This document shows positions 1-10,428 of a stretch of 64,000 bases of DNA, one piece after another (within the stretch, counting starts at the first letter, position 1; each line of letters begins with the position of its first letter). A model generated the notes under the pieces. The model was not told where the DNA came from. It was given only the letters and a program-made list of their open reading frames with translations, and made no database searches. The translations under genes were made by a program, and so were the position numbers. Source of the stretch: Pseudocercospora fijiensis CIRAD86 (taxonomy: Eukaryota; Ascomycota; Dothideomycetes; Mycosphaerellales; Mycosphaerellaceae); assembly GCF_000340215.1 (NCBI RefSeq), contig NW_006921532.1, forward strand, positions 7,871,735 through 7,935,734, given 5' to 3'.

Positions 1-2118
1 AGACAAATATATATTGCCTAAGTTGCCTAGTATACCCGATAGAACGAGAGCACCTCGATATTATAGTAGAATAGCGGTTATACGAATCTACGAAGCAGCG
101 ACATCTAAGGCAACGTAAAGGCGAATATATAGCGAAGGATCCGTAGAACGTCTACGATATCGATTGCTTTATATAGCGCTAGAAACACGTCGATATATAC
201 CGGTCTTTAGTAGTAGACACACTGCACTAGCTGCTAAAAGGAGTGCTAATATACGCAATCTAATAGACTACGGACCTACTAGTAGACAAGATAAGCTATA
301 TAAAAACGAGGAGATACCGACTAGTTGCCGACTCGACCCCGAATAGGGGCCTATCTACTAAAACAAGAAAGCTAGGGAAAACAGTAGTATAAGGGATTAT
401 CGACACAATACTAGATAGACGGTTCGCGTATATGCCCGTATACACTAATCTTCGCAAGTTCTGCTACTACTTAGCAGTTACTTAGTAGATAGGCTAAGAG
501 CAGCAAAGCGTCCTACGAGTCTTATTAGTTATATTTGTACTACTACTTAAAGAGGTCCGTTAACCGTAGGCGATAAGATTTCTACGTATACTAGTAGACT
601 TTACCGTTCTAGCGATATATAGATACTATAACGACGAAACAGTTAAGTATCTTAGGATAGCATTGCACCGGATAAACGAATAGAAGAATGTGTTTCGCCT
701 ATATAGGGTAACAAAGGTATAGAAGAGGGCCTAGCGGGAGGCGAAGGCTACTACGCGAAGAACGAACGACCTAAATAACGACGATGCGGTTACAATAGAC
801 GAGGACGACGAAGCTAACGAGCTAATAATAATACAAATAGAAGGGCACTTTAATATACCGAAATTCTACGGTATAATACATGCCCCGAGCTGTATTAAGA
901 CATTCGGCAATCTTCTAGACTTAAATACTAGCTATTTCGAGTACAAACACTATAAACTACTAAAGCTTGCATTTCGGCTAATAAATAAGAAGCCTAGCTA
1001 GGAAGAAAGTATACTAAATAGCGATACTAACAGATTGAATATATAGGCCGAAGACGACAAAGAATATATAGCAATCCCTACAAATACTCGCACTGTTAAG
1101 GAGTATACGTAACAGCTAATAATGCTAACTATAGCACGGCTAGTAGAGGACATCCTAGGATACTAGCCCGAGAAATAGAGGGACGGAAAGAAATCGGTTA
1201 AGTAGATTACGATAAGGGAGGCTACAGCTACAATAGAAGAGAACTTAGGTCGCGACTTCTAATAAGCGATTGCGGTATTCGTACGGTAATAGGGTGCCTA
1301 CGATAAGAATAGCGCATTAAGCACCGCAGCCGACCCTAACGATATCGTAACGGACTATATATACGTCCTAGACATAGAGATCTGCTTCTACGGTGGAATC
1401 CGATGCTAGAAGCCTACGGGTAAGGATGCAGAATATCCTAACGTAGTAGTAGCCGACTTCGCGAGATGTGTACTAAACTAGGAGGGGCTCTACGGCAACA
1501 GACGTTATAATTTTATATAGGTATAGGAATATAACGTTAATTGTATAGAAACACCTAATAAATTAGCGGTTCGATTCGGCGGTCGCCTACTAGCTTAACT
1601 AAAGTACGTAATCTCGATTAATATAGAAATAGGAATCAAATATAGGAAGGGGCTTAGAACGAAACGGAGGCCTGTTATAGGCGTTTTTATTAAGCTTTAC
1701 GACTATATTAACGACAAGAGCGAGTACAAGGATGCGTATAGTCTAACGACAATCCGGCTATAGCGTCTTTTACCGTACTATAGTAGACTTAAAGGGCGAC
1801 GGGTGTATAGCCTACTACTAGTCTATTATATATTATACGCTATGCCTATAGACGAAGGCGCCCTATATAGGACTCGCTATATTAATAGTATAGTTAATTT
1901 CGAGACGTATAACACAATTTACGACGAGGAATAGGAGGATAAGGAAATGCGAGCCGTAAAGGCTTACGGGCGAGTAATAAAAAGGCAACGTGCCGTATAG
2001 AGTGTATAGAAATCGCACCTCCGAAACATAGAGGACAATAATACTAAGGCGGCGAAGAATAATTTTATAGTTTATAGAGAACGTATAAGATAGGATATAG
2101 CGATATATAGTAACGACG
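1..2118 (+). pseudogene. RIP-degraded transposase of a Plavaka/CACTA-like DNA transposon (5' end outside window)
   Basis: One reading frame (codons starting at position 3 and every third base after) can be followed through the whole stretch with only in-frame stops, nearly all TAG or TAA, and no obvious frameshift. Decoded pieces match the Plavaka/KDZ-type transposase pattern: DTLH*LLKGVL near 225-260 (family: D-L-H-Q-L-x-K-G), RFAYMPVYTNLRKF near 420-460 followed by a QWIG-like block with Gln and Trp turned to TAG, then HFNIPKFYGIIH (about 846-882) and SYFEYKHYKLLKLAFRL (about 933-983). His-to-Tyr and Met-to-Ile differences from the family consensus are those expected from C-to-T and G-to-A changes. 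The element is dead. The family assignment is from remembered motif patterns, not a search; the broader label 'CACTA superfamily' is safer than the subfamily. Confidence 0.6.
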
Positions 2119-2159
2119 GTTAATATAATAGTAATACACTTGAAACTATAGTACTACTA

Positions 2160-2300
2160 GTATATTCTAGTTTAGACCGAGTCGACTAATACGACCGAGT
2201 CGACGAGTCGATAAGTATTAATATAGCACTATACGAATAGTATAAACACTACTAACGACTGCGACTACGAGCGACCTAGAGCGATCCTATATATACAAAA
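2160..2300. repeat. Short GTCGAC-rich repeats downstream of the transposase
   Basis: The 12-mer GACCGAGTCGAC appears twice within about 20 bases near 2177-2202, followed by further CGACGAG-type motifs. No reading frame is supported here. The position just beyond the transposase and before the large palindrome would suit subterminal repeats of a CACTA-type element, which is inference. Confidence 0.4.
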
Positions 2301-2321
2301 ATTTACTATATCGATCCTATC

Positions 2322-2466
2322 GATCGCGTCGATCCTATCGATCCTATCGATCCTAAGCGATCCGGATACGAGTCGGGTCGCGACTCGGTCGCTTAGGATC
2401 GCTTAGGATCGCTTAGGATCGCTTAGGATCGCTTAGGATCGATAGGATCGATAGGATCGACGCGAT
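2322..2466. repeat. Large palindrome with 10-bp tandem repeat GGATCGCTTA
   Basis: The left arm (2322-2363) and the right end of the right arm (to 2466) are inverted copies: ATCGCGTCGATCCTATCG on the left is mirrored by CGATAGGATCGACGCGAT on the right. The right arm is expanded by five tandem copies of GCTTAGGATC (2391-2440) followed by two GATAGGATC units. The small loop carries a second inverted motif, CGAGTCG...CGACTCG. As single-stranded DNA or RNA it would form a long hairpin. It lies between the dead transposase and retroelement C and may be the terminal/subterminal repeat of the former. Confidence 0.75.
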
Positions 2467-2489
2467 TAGAAAAAAAGTTTTCGTAATAT

Positions 2490-3245
2490 AGTAATAGGGC
2501 TTACCTAAGAGGTCGTAGCCTAGATACGCCCGGGATCCTATAGTGCCCCGCTATCTACTTAGTAAATAGTTACTATTAACTAGGCCGGCGCCGGCCTATA
2601 CCGGGCTAATTAGCTAGGACTAGGTAGAGCGCTATTAGGCCTTAACGACTCGCTATAGGCAGATAGGTAGCCGTTATTCTACGAGCGAAACAAGATCGCT
2701 AAAATCTAGAACGTTACTTATATAGAAATTCGAGTATTAGATAGAAACGGAAACTTCGAGCTAGCTTACTCTTCTAACGTATTTATTAGCGGGGCGACTA
2801 TATATCGCTATGTCCCTAATAAGAAGCTCTACGCTAGATACGGGCAGCTCGGACACCTAGGAGGAGAATATAATAATATAGAGCTTACCCTAGCTAAATA
2901 AAGCTTCCTCTAGAGGCTAATCGAGAATTACTATAACCGAGGAGTATAGCGACGCTAGGAGCGAGCGGTACGTAAGGGAGTAGGCAATTCTAACCTTTAA
3001 GTCGGCTTAAACCTAGTAGAGGTATCCTATTTAGCGGACGAGACCTCCGACGACGAATTCTATAAGACTATAACTAACTTCGCTAGCGTCTACCTCGGAG
3101 ATACCTAGGTAGGAGTTAACGAAGTCGAGGTTAGAGTTAATAACGACGATGCGACTATAGAAGACGTAGAGGAGCTCGCCTAGAAGCGCTAGTATACTAA
3201 TCTAGCGGAGAGCGTAGCTAGAGCTATTTATGCCGCCTATTAGAA
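2490..3245 (+). pseudogene. Retroelement C, 5' (gag-like) part, RIP-degraded
   Basis: From about 2671 a single frame stays open apart from TAG/TAA stops up to the left end of element A. It reads PLFYERNKIAKI, then NGNFELAYSSNVFISGAT, then an acidic stretch. I do not recognise the domain. It is assigned to element C because, after removing element A and one copy of its target duplication, the frame continues without a shift into the protease/RT part at 10,429. The first 180 bases are not clearly coding and include the palindrome GGCCGGCGCCGGCC near 2583. No LTR was recognised at this end. Confidence 0.5.
3241..3245. repeat. Target-site duplication of element A (left copy, TAGAA)
   Basis: The 5 bases TAGAA directly precede the TGTT start of the left LTR; the same 5 bases follow the right LTR at 10,424-10,428. 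Five-base duplications are usual for Ty3/gypsy integrases. Confidence 0.75.
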
Positions 3246-3442
3246 TGTTAGGGCTAAAGAGGCTATACGTAATTAGCATGTAACTAGGCCGAGTGAAGCT
3301 AGGGTCTTAATGCCTTAGGTAGGGCTTAGCGCTTAGCGTTAGGCCAACTCTCCTGCCTTCCTCCCTCTTCTCCTAGCTCCTTATCGAATACTATACTAAT
3401 TCACTACTACCCTATCTACCTACTAACATAACCCTTCTTATA
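3246..3442 (+). repeat. 5' LTR of element A
   Basis: Starts TGTTAGGGCTAAAG and ends CTTATA, 197 bp. Nearly identical copies lie at 10,227-10,423 (same strand), 21,552-21,748 (opposite strand) and, in part, 14,756-14,839. The LTR carries ATCGAATACTA at 3383-3393, which is complementary to the priming site just downstream of the LTR. Confidence 0.9.
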
Positions 3443-3453
3443 TAGTATTCGAT
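3443..3453 (+). other. Predicted self-priming site (PBS) of element A
   Basis: TAGTATTCGAT directly abuts the 5' LTR and is an exact 11-nt reverse complement of ATCGAATACTA inside the LTR (3383-3393). I see no match to a tRNA 3' end. This is the layout of self-priming Tf1/sushi-type elements, where the first 11 nt of the RNA fold back and prime reverse transcription. It predicts a transcription start near 3383. Confidence 0.7.
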
Positions 3454-3679
3454 CCACCCTTTAAGGGCAGCAGCTAGATAGTCCTTATTTTAAGCTTTTA
3501 GCGGTATAGCTACGAAAACTATCGATTTAACTATATTGCGCCCGAAGAACGGGACCTATACGTACTACTCTATCGAAACAACCGTACCAATCATTAAGTA
3601 AGGCCTTCTATACGGCCTATTATACTAAGTTAATCGTACTAGACTAATATCTACTAATTCCGCTATATCCGTATCTTAG

Positions 3680-5060
3680 GGGCTAATAATACATTATTAG
3701 TATCGCCCCTTATAATAGCCGGTTCGTTACGAAACAACAACCGTACTGCCGCTAGCAGCGCTAGCAACGACAACGCTAGTAGCATAGTACCTGCTAAAGT
3801 GCCTACTAAAGTGCCCCCTACTAAGGTGCCTACTAAAGAGCCTGCTACTAGGCCTGCCGAAGAACCTATAGTTCTAGGTAACGACCTAGAGTTGCCTGTT
3901 AATAATATACTTAACAACATTGTCAATCGACGATATAGCTAACTAGCCTTTAGGCCCTAGCTAGTAGCGAGACTTTAAGAAGCTATCTAAAACAGGCTCG
4001 CTACTCTACGTTAAGAACAATAGCTAAAGGACAACCTCCTCGAAATTCGCCGCCTTTAGGAGGCCCTAACAACTAACACTAAGCCGATAGTAGGGCCTTC
4101 CTTACTATTAGTCCTAGTCTAGAAGAAGGATGCTAAACTTAAGGACTGCACTGTGTTTAATAGCTCTAGTCGGAAGCAATACAATAACTATATTCGTAAC
4201 TGTAAGCTTAACTAGCGCAATGTACCGAGAGCGCTACTAGATAACTATTCCTTAGTTGTCTATGCTATATAGTATATTAATAGCGACCTAAAGCGTACGT
4301 AGGATGACTATTTCGACTCCCTTAACGATTAGACCGCTGTTTAGTAGAAAACCTATAAGACTATTATGCTAGACACCCTTAGAAACCCTATACTAAGGCA
4401 ACAATACGCCTAAGACTAATACCTACGTACTAAACAAAAGGCCGACTAAACCTCTCGATCCTTCGAGGCTTATCTAAAGACCCTTAAGGACGATTTGCTA
4501 CCTAAAACCGACTCTATCTAGATATCTAAGATACGACCTAAACTAAGATAGGAACTAGTCCTTAAATTGGACCGCCGCCGTATATTTAAACAGGCCAACC
4601 TTATACGTATTTAGTTTATAGTTAAAGTCGAAACTATAGAGCGTATAGTGCAGCTACAGTAACGGTTAGAATCTAAGATACGACTATCTACCTATCGTAG
4701 CCGAGGAGGCAATAATTAAGGTTTATATTAGAACAATACTAGTGCTAACAATAGAGGTAGCAATAACAACGACCGTAGGAGAAGCCGTAGCCGGCGGCTA
4801 TATAGAGGAGGCCGCGATAGGGGCCGTAGAAGGGGCTCGTATCCCTATACTGCTAATCGCTTAACTAACAATAGCAGCAACAATAGCTACGGTAGTCTAC
4901 TAACCGGATTAAAGTGCTTCAATTGTAATAGCACTAGCTATCTACTAGGCTAATGCGATAAACCTAAGGACTAGGCCCGAATCGACCGTGCTACCGCTAA
5001 GCACCGAAAGCACCTCTTAGTAGCTAACGCCACCCCTATAGGCTAACCTTCGAAAAAAGA
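3680..5060 (+). pseudogene. Element A gag region with CCHC zinc knuckle
   Basis: The N-terminal part corresponds to the intact stretch in element B that begins MLPLTIAGLL and is rich in Asn, Ser, Pro and Lys/Pro repeats (VPTKVPPTK). The zinc knuckle lies at about 4914-4955 and reads CFNCNSTSYLLG*C, a CX2CX4HX4C box whose His has become Tyr and whose penultimate Gln a stop. Nucleocapsid-type knuckles bind the element's RNA in the particle. The frame is broken by many TAG/TAA codons. Confidence 0.7.
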
Positions 5061-5069
5061 GTAAGCGCC

Positions 5070-8000
5070 GCACTAACTATTAGCCTCGTACGGCGTAAGA
5101 CTATCGACATTGTACTAGCTATTACATATACCTATCTTATATCTAGGCCCGATACTAACTATAAGGCAAAGGTTATACTAGACCCCGGAAATTCAGTTAG
5201 CGCCCTTATTAGCTATCGCCTAGCTAAGCAATTAGACCTTCGACAACTGCTAAAGACTAACCTGCTAACCCTTGCTTAGTTTAATAACGCTCGGCACTTA
5301 ACCTATAGAGCCTACTATATTCCTATAGTTCTAAAAGACGACCTCGGAAATGAACGCCTACTAAACTTTACTGCCTACGCGGTAGACATAGACAGCCTCC
5401 TATCCGACATTGTTATTAGCAACCCTGTTCTTAAGTACTATGCTATAGTTATAGACTTAGGTAGTTAATAATAGCGATTTAGAATCGCTAGGAAAGAGGA
5501 CATTAAACACATCGATATTAGCGAGTATCCTAATAATATTAGGGTCCTGTTTATTAGCAACCTAACTCCCGCCTTAGCTAATCCAACTGCCGACCTGCTC
5601 GGTAGAGATAACGATGAACTAGTGCCCCCTAATAGCATAGATCCTAAATAGCTTAAGCGTATACTAGAACCTATTCGAGAGACCTATATTGATGTGTTTA
5701 AACACTACTTAGTATCGACGTTGCCTATATTCAAAGAGACGGATTATAAGATTAATATTATAGAGGGTAAAGAGGTCCCTTTTAGACCCCTCTACAACCT
5801 TAGTAAACGAGAGCTTGCTATGTTACGTAAGTACCTAGAGGAAAACCTAGCTAATAGCCGGATACGGTATAGTAATAGCCCTACTAGTGCCCCTATCCTG
5901 TTCGTACTAAAGAAGGATAGTAGCCTGCGCCTCTATGTCGATTATCGTAGGCTTAATACTGTTACTATTAAAGATCGCTATCTACTTCCTCTTATTAATA
6001 AGACCCTTAATCGCCTTTCTAGTACCTACTACTATACTATATTAGACATTAAGGACGCCTATTACCGCATCCGTATTCGTAAGGGCGATGAATAGAAGAC
6101 AGCCTTTCGCACTCGCTATAGCTATTTCGAGTACTTAGTTATGCTATTTAGGCTAGCTAATGCCCCTGCTACATTCTAGTCCTATATCAATCGGGCTCTA
6201 TTAGGCCTATTAGATTACCTCTATATAGTTTACCTAGATAACATCCTAGTTTATATACACTTACCTAACATTGCGGAACACTAGGCTATAGTACGAAAGG
6301 TCCTCGATCGCCTACGGGCCTATAGCCTATATTGCAAGCCTTCTAAATACACCTTTGCTGCTAAAGAGGTGTCCTTCCTTAGCTTCCTTGTATCAACCGA
6401 GGGTATTAAGGCTAATCCTAATCGAATTAAGACTATTACTAAATAGCCAACACCTACTAGCATTAAAGAGCTTCAATTATTCCTAGGTTTTGCTAACTTC
6501 TACCGTCGATTTATCGAAGGTTACTCGCGGTACGTAATACTACTAACGGAACTTACTAAAACTAAGGCCAATCTATCTAGAGAGTTTAAATAGACTAATA
6601 GAGCACAAGCCGCTTTTAACGGTCTAAAGTAGCGCTTTACTAAAGTCCCCTTATTATACTATTTCGTGCTAAATAAGCAGATCCGAATTGAGACTAACGC
6701 TTTATAGTTCGCTATATCGGCTATTATGTCCTAGTAATTAGATAATGACTATTACTAGCACCTAATTGCCTTCTTCTTAAGAAAGATAATTAATGCTAAG
6801 CGTCGCTACGAGACCTACGAGCAAGAGCTCTTAGCTATTATCGAGGCCTTTAAGTATTAGAGGCATTACCTCGATAGGGCCTAATATACGATATAGGTCT
6901 ATATAGACTATAACAACCTCCGTAGCATTACTAAGGTTACTAGAGTTATAGGTCGACAGGCTAGATAGGCCGTCTACCTCGCTAGGTTTGATTTTAATAT
7001 ATTATATCGGCTAGGCGTAAGTAACCCTACTAATAGCCTATCGAGGCGACCTAACTACGATAGCGGGACTTAGCAATCCATTAATTCATTGTTTCTAACC
7101 CTATAGTATAAGATTGCTATAGCCCGTATTATTAATAAGTACGCGCAGGATAAGCGGCTTACCGGACTCCGCGACGGCTTAAAGTATATTAATGCTCTTA
7201 CTGTATTAATAGTGCGTATTAAGGCAAGGGCTAAGGACACAGATAGGAGAAGTTGTAATAACTCCCTAGTCGACATCGCAATATATAGTAACAGCGATAG
7301 CACTACTGCAGTTAATCCGGCTACTAGTGCTATTAGATACATATAATGCGTACCTCGTTTAATAGCGAGGGTGCTGTTAAATAACCTTATAAATAGGGAT
7401 AGTTAATCGTTTATAGATAAGCTATTACGGGCTTAGTAGAGGGACGCCTTTGCTGCTAAACGTATAGACAAGCTTATAAGTAGGCGAAAGACTCGATCTA
7501 GTAAGAGTAATTAGTCGATCGACGATAAAGGTTACTTAAGGTTTAAGGGCAGATACTATGTCCCCGCTAAACAATCGATTAGATAAGAACTTCTCAAGCG
7601 ACACTATAATAGTAAGCTTGCCGGTTACTATAGTATAGAGAGGTCGCACGAGCTACTATCGTATACATACTACTAGCTAAATAGTAAGCGGGATATAAAG
7701 GACTACGTAAACACGTATGCCGTGTATTAACGTATTAAGGTACTAAAGCATTAGCCTTTTAGCGAGTTGTCCTTATTGCTAATCCCTTATAAGCCATTTG
7801 CAGAGCTTACAATAGATTTCATTACAGGTCTTCCCCCTACTAAGCGAAGAGGAAGCAAAGACATCTTTAACGCTATCCTAGTCGTTATAGACCGGTTTAC
7901 TAAGGGCGCTCGATACATCCCGGCGCGGAAAGATTAGACTGCTATTAATATAGCAGAAGCGCTATAGAACAATATCTTCTGTACCTATTAGGGGACCCCT

Positions 8001-8945
8001 AAAGGGATAGTCTCTAACCGAGGCTCGATATTTACATCTTATTATTAGAGTGAGATTTGCCTATAGCTGAGACTTAAGCATCGCCTGTCTACAGTATTCT
8101 ATCTATAAACAGATAGTCAGACTAAAAGGCAGAATGCTACGCTATAGTAGTACCTGCGTAGCTACATTAATAAGAACCCTAATAACTAGGTCAATCTCCT
8201 ATAACTAGCCGAATTCGTATATAATAACAGTGTCTACTCGTCTACTAAGGTGTTACCTTATTTCGCTATAATAGGAAGCAACCCTGCGCTACTACAAAAC
8301 CCCCTATCGCTCGAGGCCGAGCGCAAGGAAAGGGAAGCGTATTAAGTACTAACACCTAAGATACTAGCAGCTATTAAGAGGGTTTAAAAGATGCGAGAGA
8401 TTCACGCTAAAATGGCTAATAAACTAGCAAAGGCTTAGGCCTATTAGAAGGCCTATTATAACAAACACTACACACCGATAACCTTTAAGCAAGGCGATAT
8501 AGTTATGCTAAGTACTAAGAACCTCCGCATCCGCAAGCACCTATTACCTAACGGCAAAACAAGGCCTAAGCTCGCACTAAGATATATTAGTCTATTCCGT
8601 ATTCGAGAAGTTAAGGGCCCCTCCGCATAGGCCTATTAGTTATAGCTCCTACTATACTACACTATCTATAACACCTTCTATATCTCCCTCCTTAAACTAT
8701 ACTACTACCGCGGAGACTCTAATAAAGAAGCCCCTGCTAAACATAAAGAAATACTAGCCGACGGTAAAGAGCTATAGTCTATAGAACGTATCCTATAGCA
8801 CCGGACTAGGAAAGGCAAGAAGGAGTACCTGTTAAGATAGCAAGGCTATTTACCTAAATAGGACTTATAGGAAGCTAAAGGTTCTTTTAAGGATATAACC
8901 GAGTTGTTAGATAAGTATTAGACTAGCGTAAAGAACAAGAAGAAG
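5070..8945 (+). pseudogene. Element A pol: protease, RT, RNase H, integrase, chromodomain
   Basis: The retropepsin active site appears as DPGNS at about 5181. RT spans about 5690-6250: a FVLKKD block, [10 protein letters not shown] with the catalytic Asp, and YLDN near 6231 where YLDD is expected (TGAC to TAAC, a RIP-type change). RNase H follows (IETNA... and YETYEQELLAI, about 6690-6860). The integrase zinc-binding part is near 7590-7800, and the core starts TIDFITGLPPTKR at about 7810, with the second Asp changed to Asn in SNRGS near 8015. A chromodomain (KEYLLR*QGYLPK*DL*E, about 8820-8880) closes the polyprotein, which makes this a chromovirus. Dozens of stops; non-functional. Confidence 0.85.
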
Positions 8946-10226
8946 GCTAAAAGCTTATAATATTACTATTAAGGCCTAGGATTAATGCTACCCCTAGGGT
9001 GCTATTAGCTAACTAATTAGAGGCAAGCAATTGTTAGCAACAAAAGACAATAAGACTATACTACTATAGAATCTACCTCTTTACTAGCGCATCCTACAAG
9101 ACCCTTCTCTTAGCGCCCCCTCTTGTTCCTTTATTCTATAGAGGCCCTAAGGCCTAGTCGGTCGACGGCGCGCGTACGTGTAAATAGTAGCGATAATAAT
9201 AATAACGGCGTCGCGCTACGAGCTAGCGAAGGACGGCGCGGCCGACGCGGCTATATTAGTAACAGTGTTACGGAGTGTATTACTATTAAGAAAGGACGGA
9301 TATAGCTATATTAGTAACAGTATTGCTAAGTATGTTACTAGTCGAAGAAGGAAATCGAAAGCAAGGTAAAGTTAGCGCTAAGACGACTAGCGCCGCTATT
9401 GTTAACATTACTTGCTATTGTCGCTACGCCGCAGGCACAACCTTACCTACACTGCGAGCCTAAGGCACTATACTAGCTAAGTTAAAAGATTAAGCCTATT
9501 AAAGGTTTGATTAAAACTTTGAGGCCGAGTTAAAACTTTAACTAAGTTAAAAGATTAAGCGACTAATAGACTAACTAAGGGCAAAAACTATAGAGCTAAG
9601 CTAGCTAGGGTCGATCTTGCGGACAATAGGTTACTTCTCGATCTTTCCGACCCTTTAAGCGAGGCGAACCTTAACTATTGCACTTATAATAGCCTTTACC
9701 TATAGAAACTAGAAGAACTGAGTTTTTTAAAAAGATATAATTAGTTAACACTTGAAGGCTGCCAAACCTAACTAATTTAGGCTAGTAAAACTACGATAGT
9801 AAATAATAGCCCTCGTAATAATAAGAACAATCCCTCGGAACGGACAACCCTCGGAAGCGGACATTGCTAGGTCTTTTAAGAGTAGACGCAAAGAACTCGG
9901 TACGATATCACTTAGAACGGAGGCAGGGCTACAATACCTCGTACGTCTACCTATTATAGTAGGGAAGACGCGCTCGTATTGTAATTAGTCGAAGGTCCTT
10001 AATTCTCGTAGTTATATATTACTTTATTATATATAAGGATAGCGCAGTTAGAGTTAGACATTGTATTGTATTAGAGGTAAGGTTTAACATAGTTAATAAT
10101 CGGTAGTTGTGCGTTCAATTTAGCGCGGACTAAGCGGCTTATTAGACCTGCTAAGTTAGCAGTAATAGAGGTTAAGACTAGAACAAAGACCGGCTACGAG
10201 GGCGCGGCCTTTAGAAGGGAAGCGTG
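8946..10226 (+). other. Element A 3' untranslated region and polypurine tract
   Basis: No coding frame is supported after the chromodomain. The stretch includes repeated CTCGGAACGGACA-like motifs near 9835-9865 that are also present in element B. A purine-rich tract AGAAGGGAAGCG at 10,213-10,224, two bases before the 3' LTR, is the likely polypurine tract for plus-strand priming. Confidence 0.6.
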
Positions 10227-10423
10227 TGTTAGGGCTAAAGAGGCTATACGTAATTAGCATGTAACTAGGCCGAGTGAAGCTAGGGTCTTAATGCCTTAGG
10301 TAGGGCTTAGCGCTTAGCGTTAGGCTAACTCTCCTGCCTTCCTCCCTCTCCTCCTAGCTCCTTATCGAATACTATACTGATTTACTACTACCCTATCTAC
10401 CTACTAATATAACCCTTCTTATA
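10227..10423 (+). repeat. 3' LTR of element A
   Basis: 197 bp, starting TGTTAGGGCTAAAG and ending CTTATA, with only a few transition differences from the 5' LTR. It is followed by the second TAGAA target-duplication copy at 10,424-10,428. Confidence 0.9.
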
Positions 10424-10428
10424 TAGAA

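Larger units (their letters stand above)
3246..10423 (+). mobile_element. Element A: Ty3/gypsy chromovirus-type LTR retrotransposon, RIP-inactivated
   Basis: A full-length element of about 7.2 kb bounded by two 197-bp LTRs and a 5-bp duplication. In order it shows a gag region with zinc knuckle, retropepsin, reverse transcriptase, RNase H, integrase and a C-terminal chromodomain, all on the + strand. Many sense codons have become TAG or TAA, so no product can be made. It is inserted inside retroelement C. A close relative, element B, lies inverted at 14,756-21,748, and the two can be compared base by base. Confidence 0.9.

Noticed and set aside
7070..7342. 90-codon minus-strand, Leu-rich frame resembling a membrane protein
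   Set aside because: Antisense to element A's pol region; the hydrophobic composition is a by-product of RIP-type base composition.
9123..9305. 60-codon plus-strand frame after the chromodomain of element A
   Set aside because: Arg/Ser/Asn low complexity within untranslated sequence; nothing supports translation.
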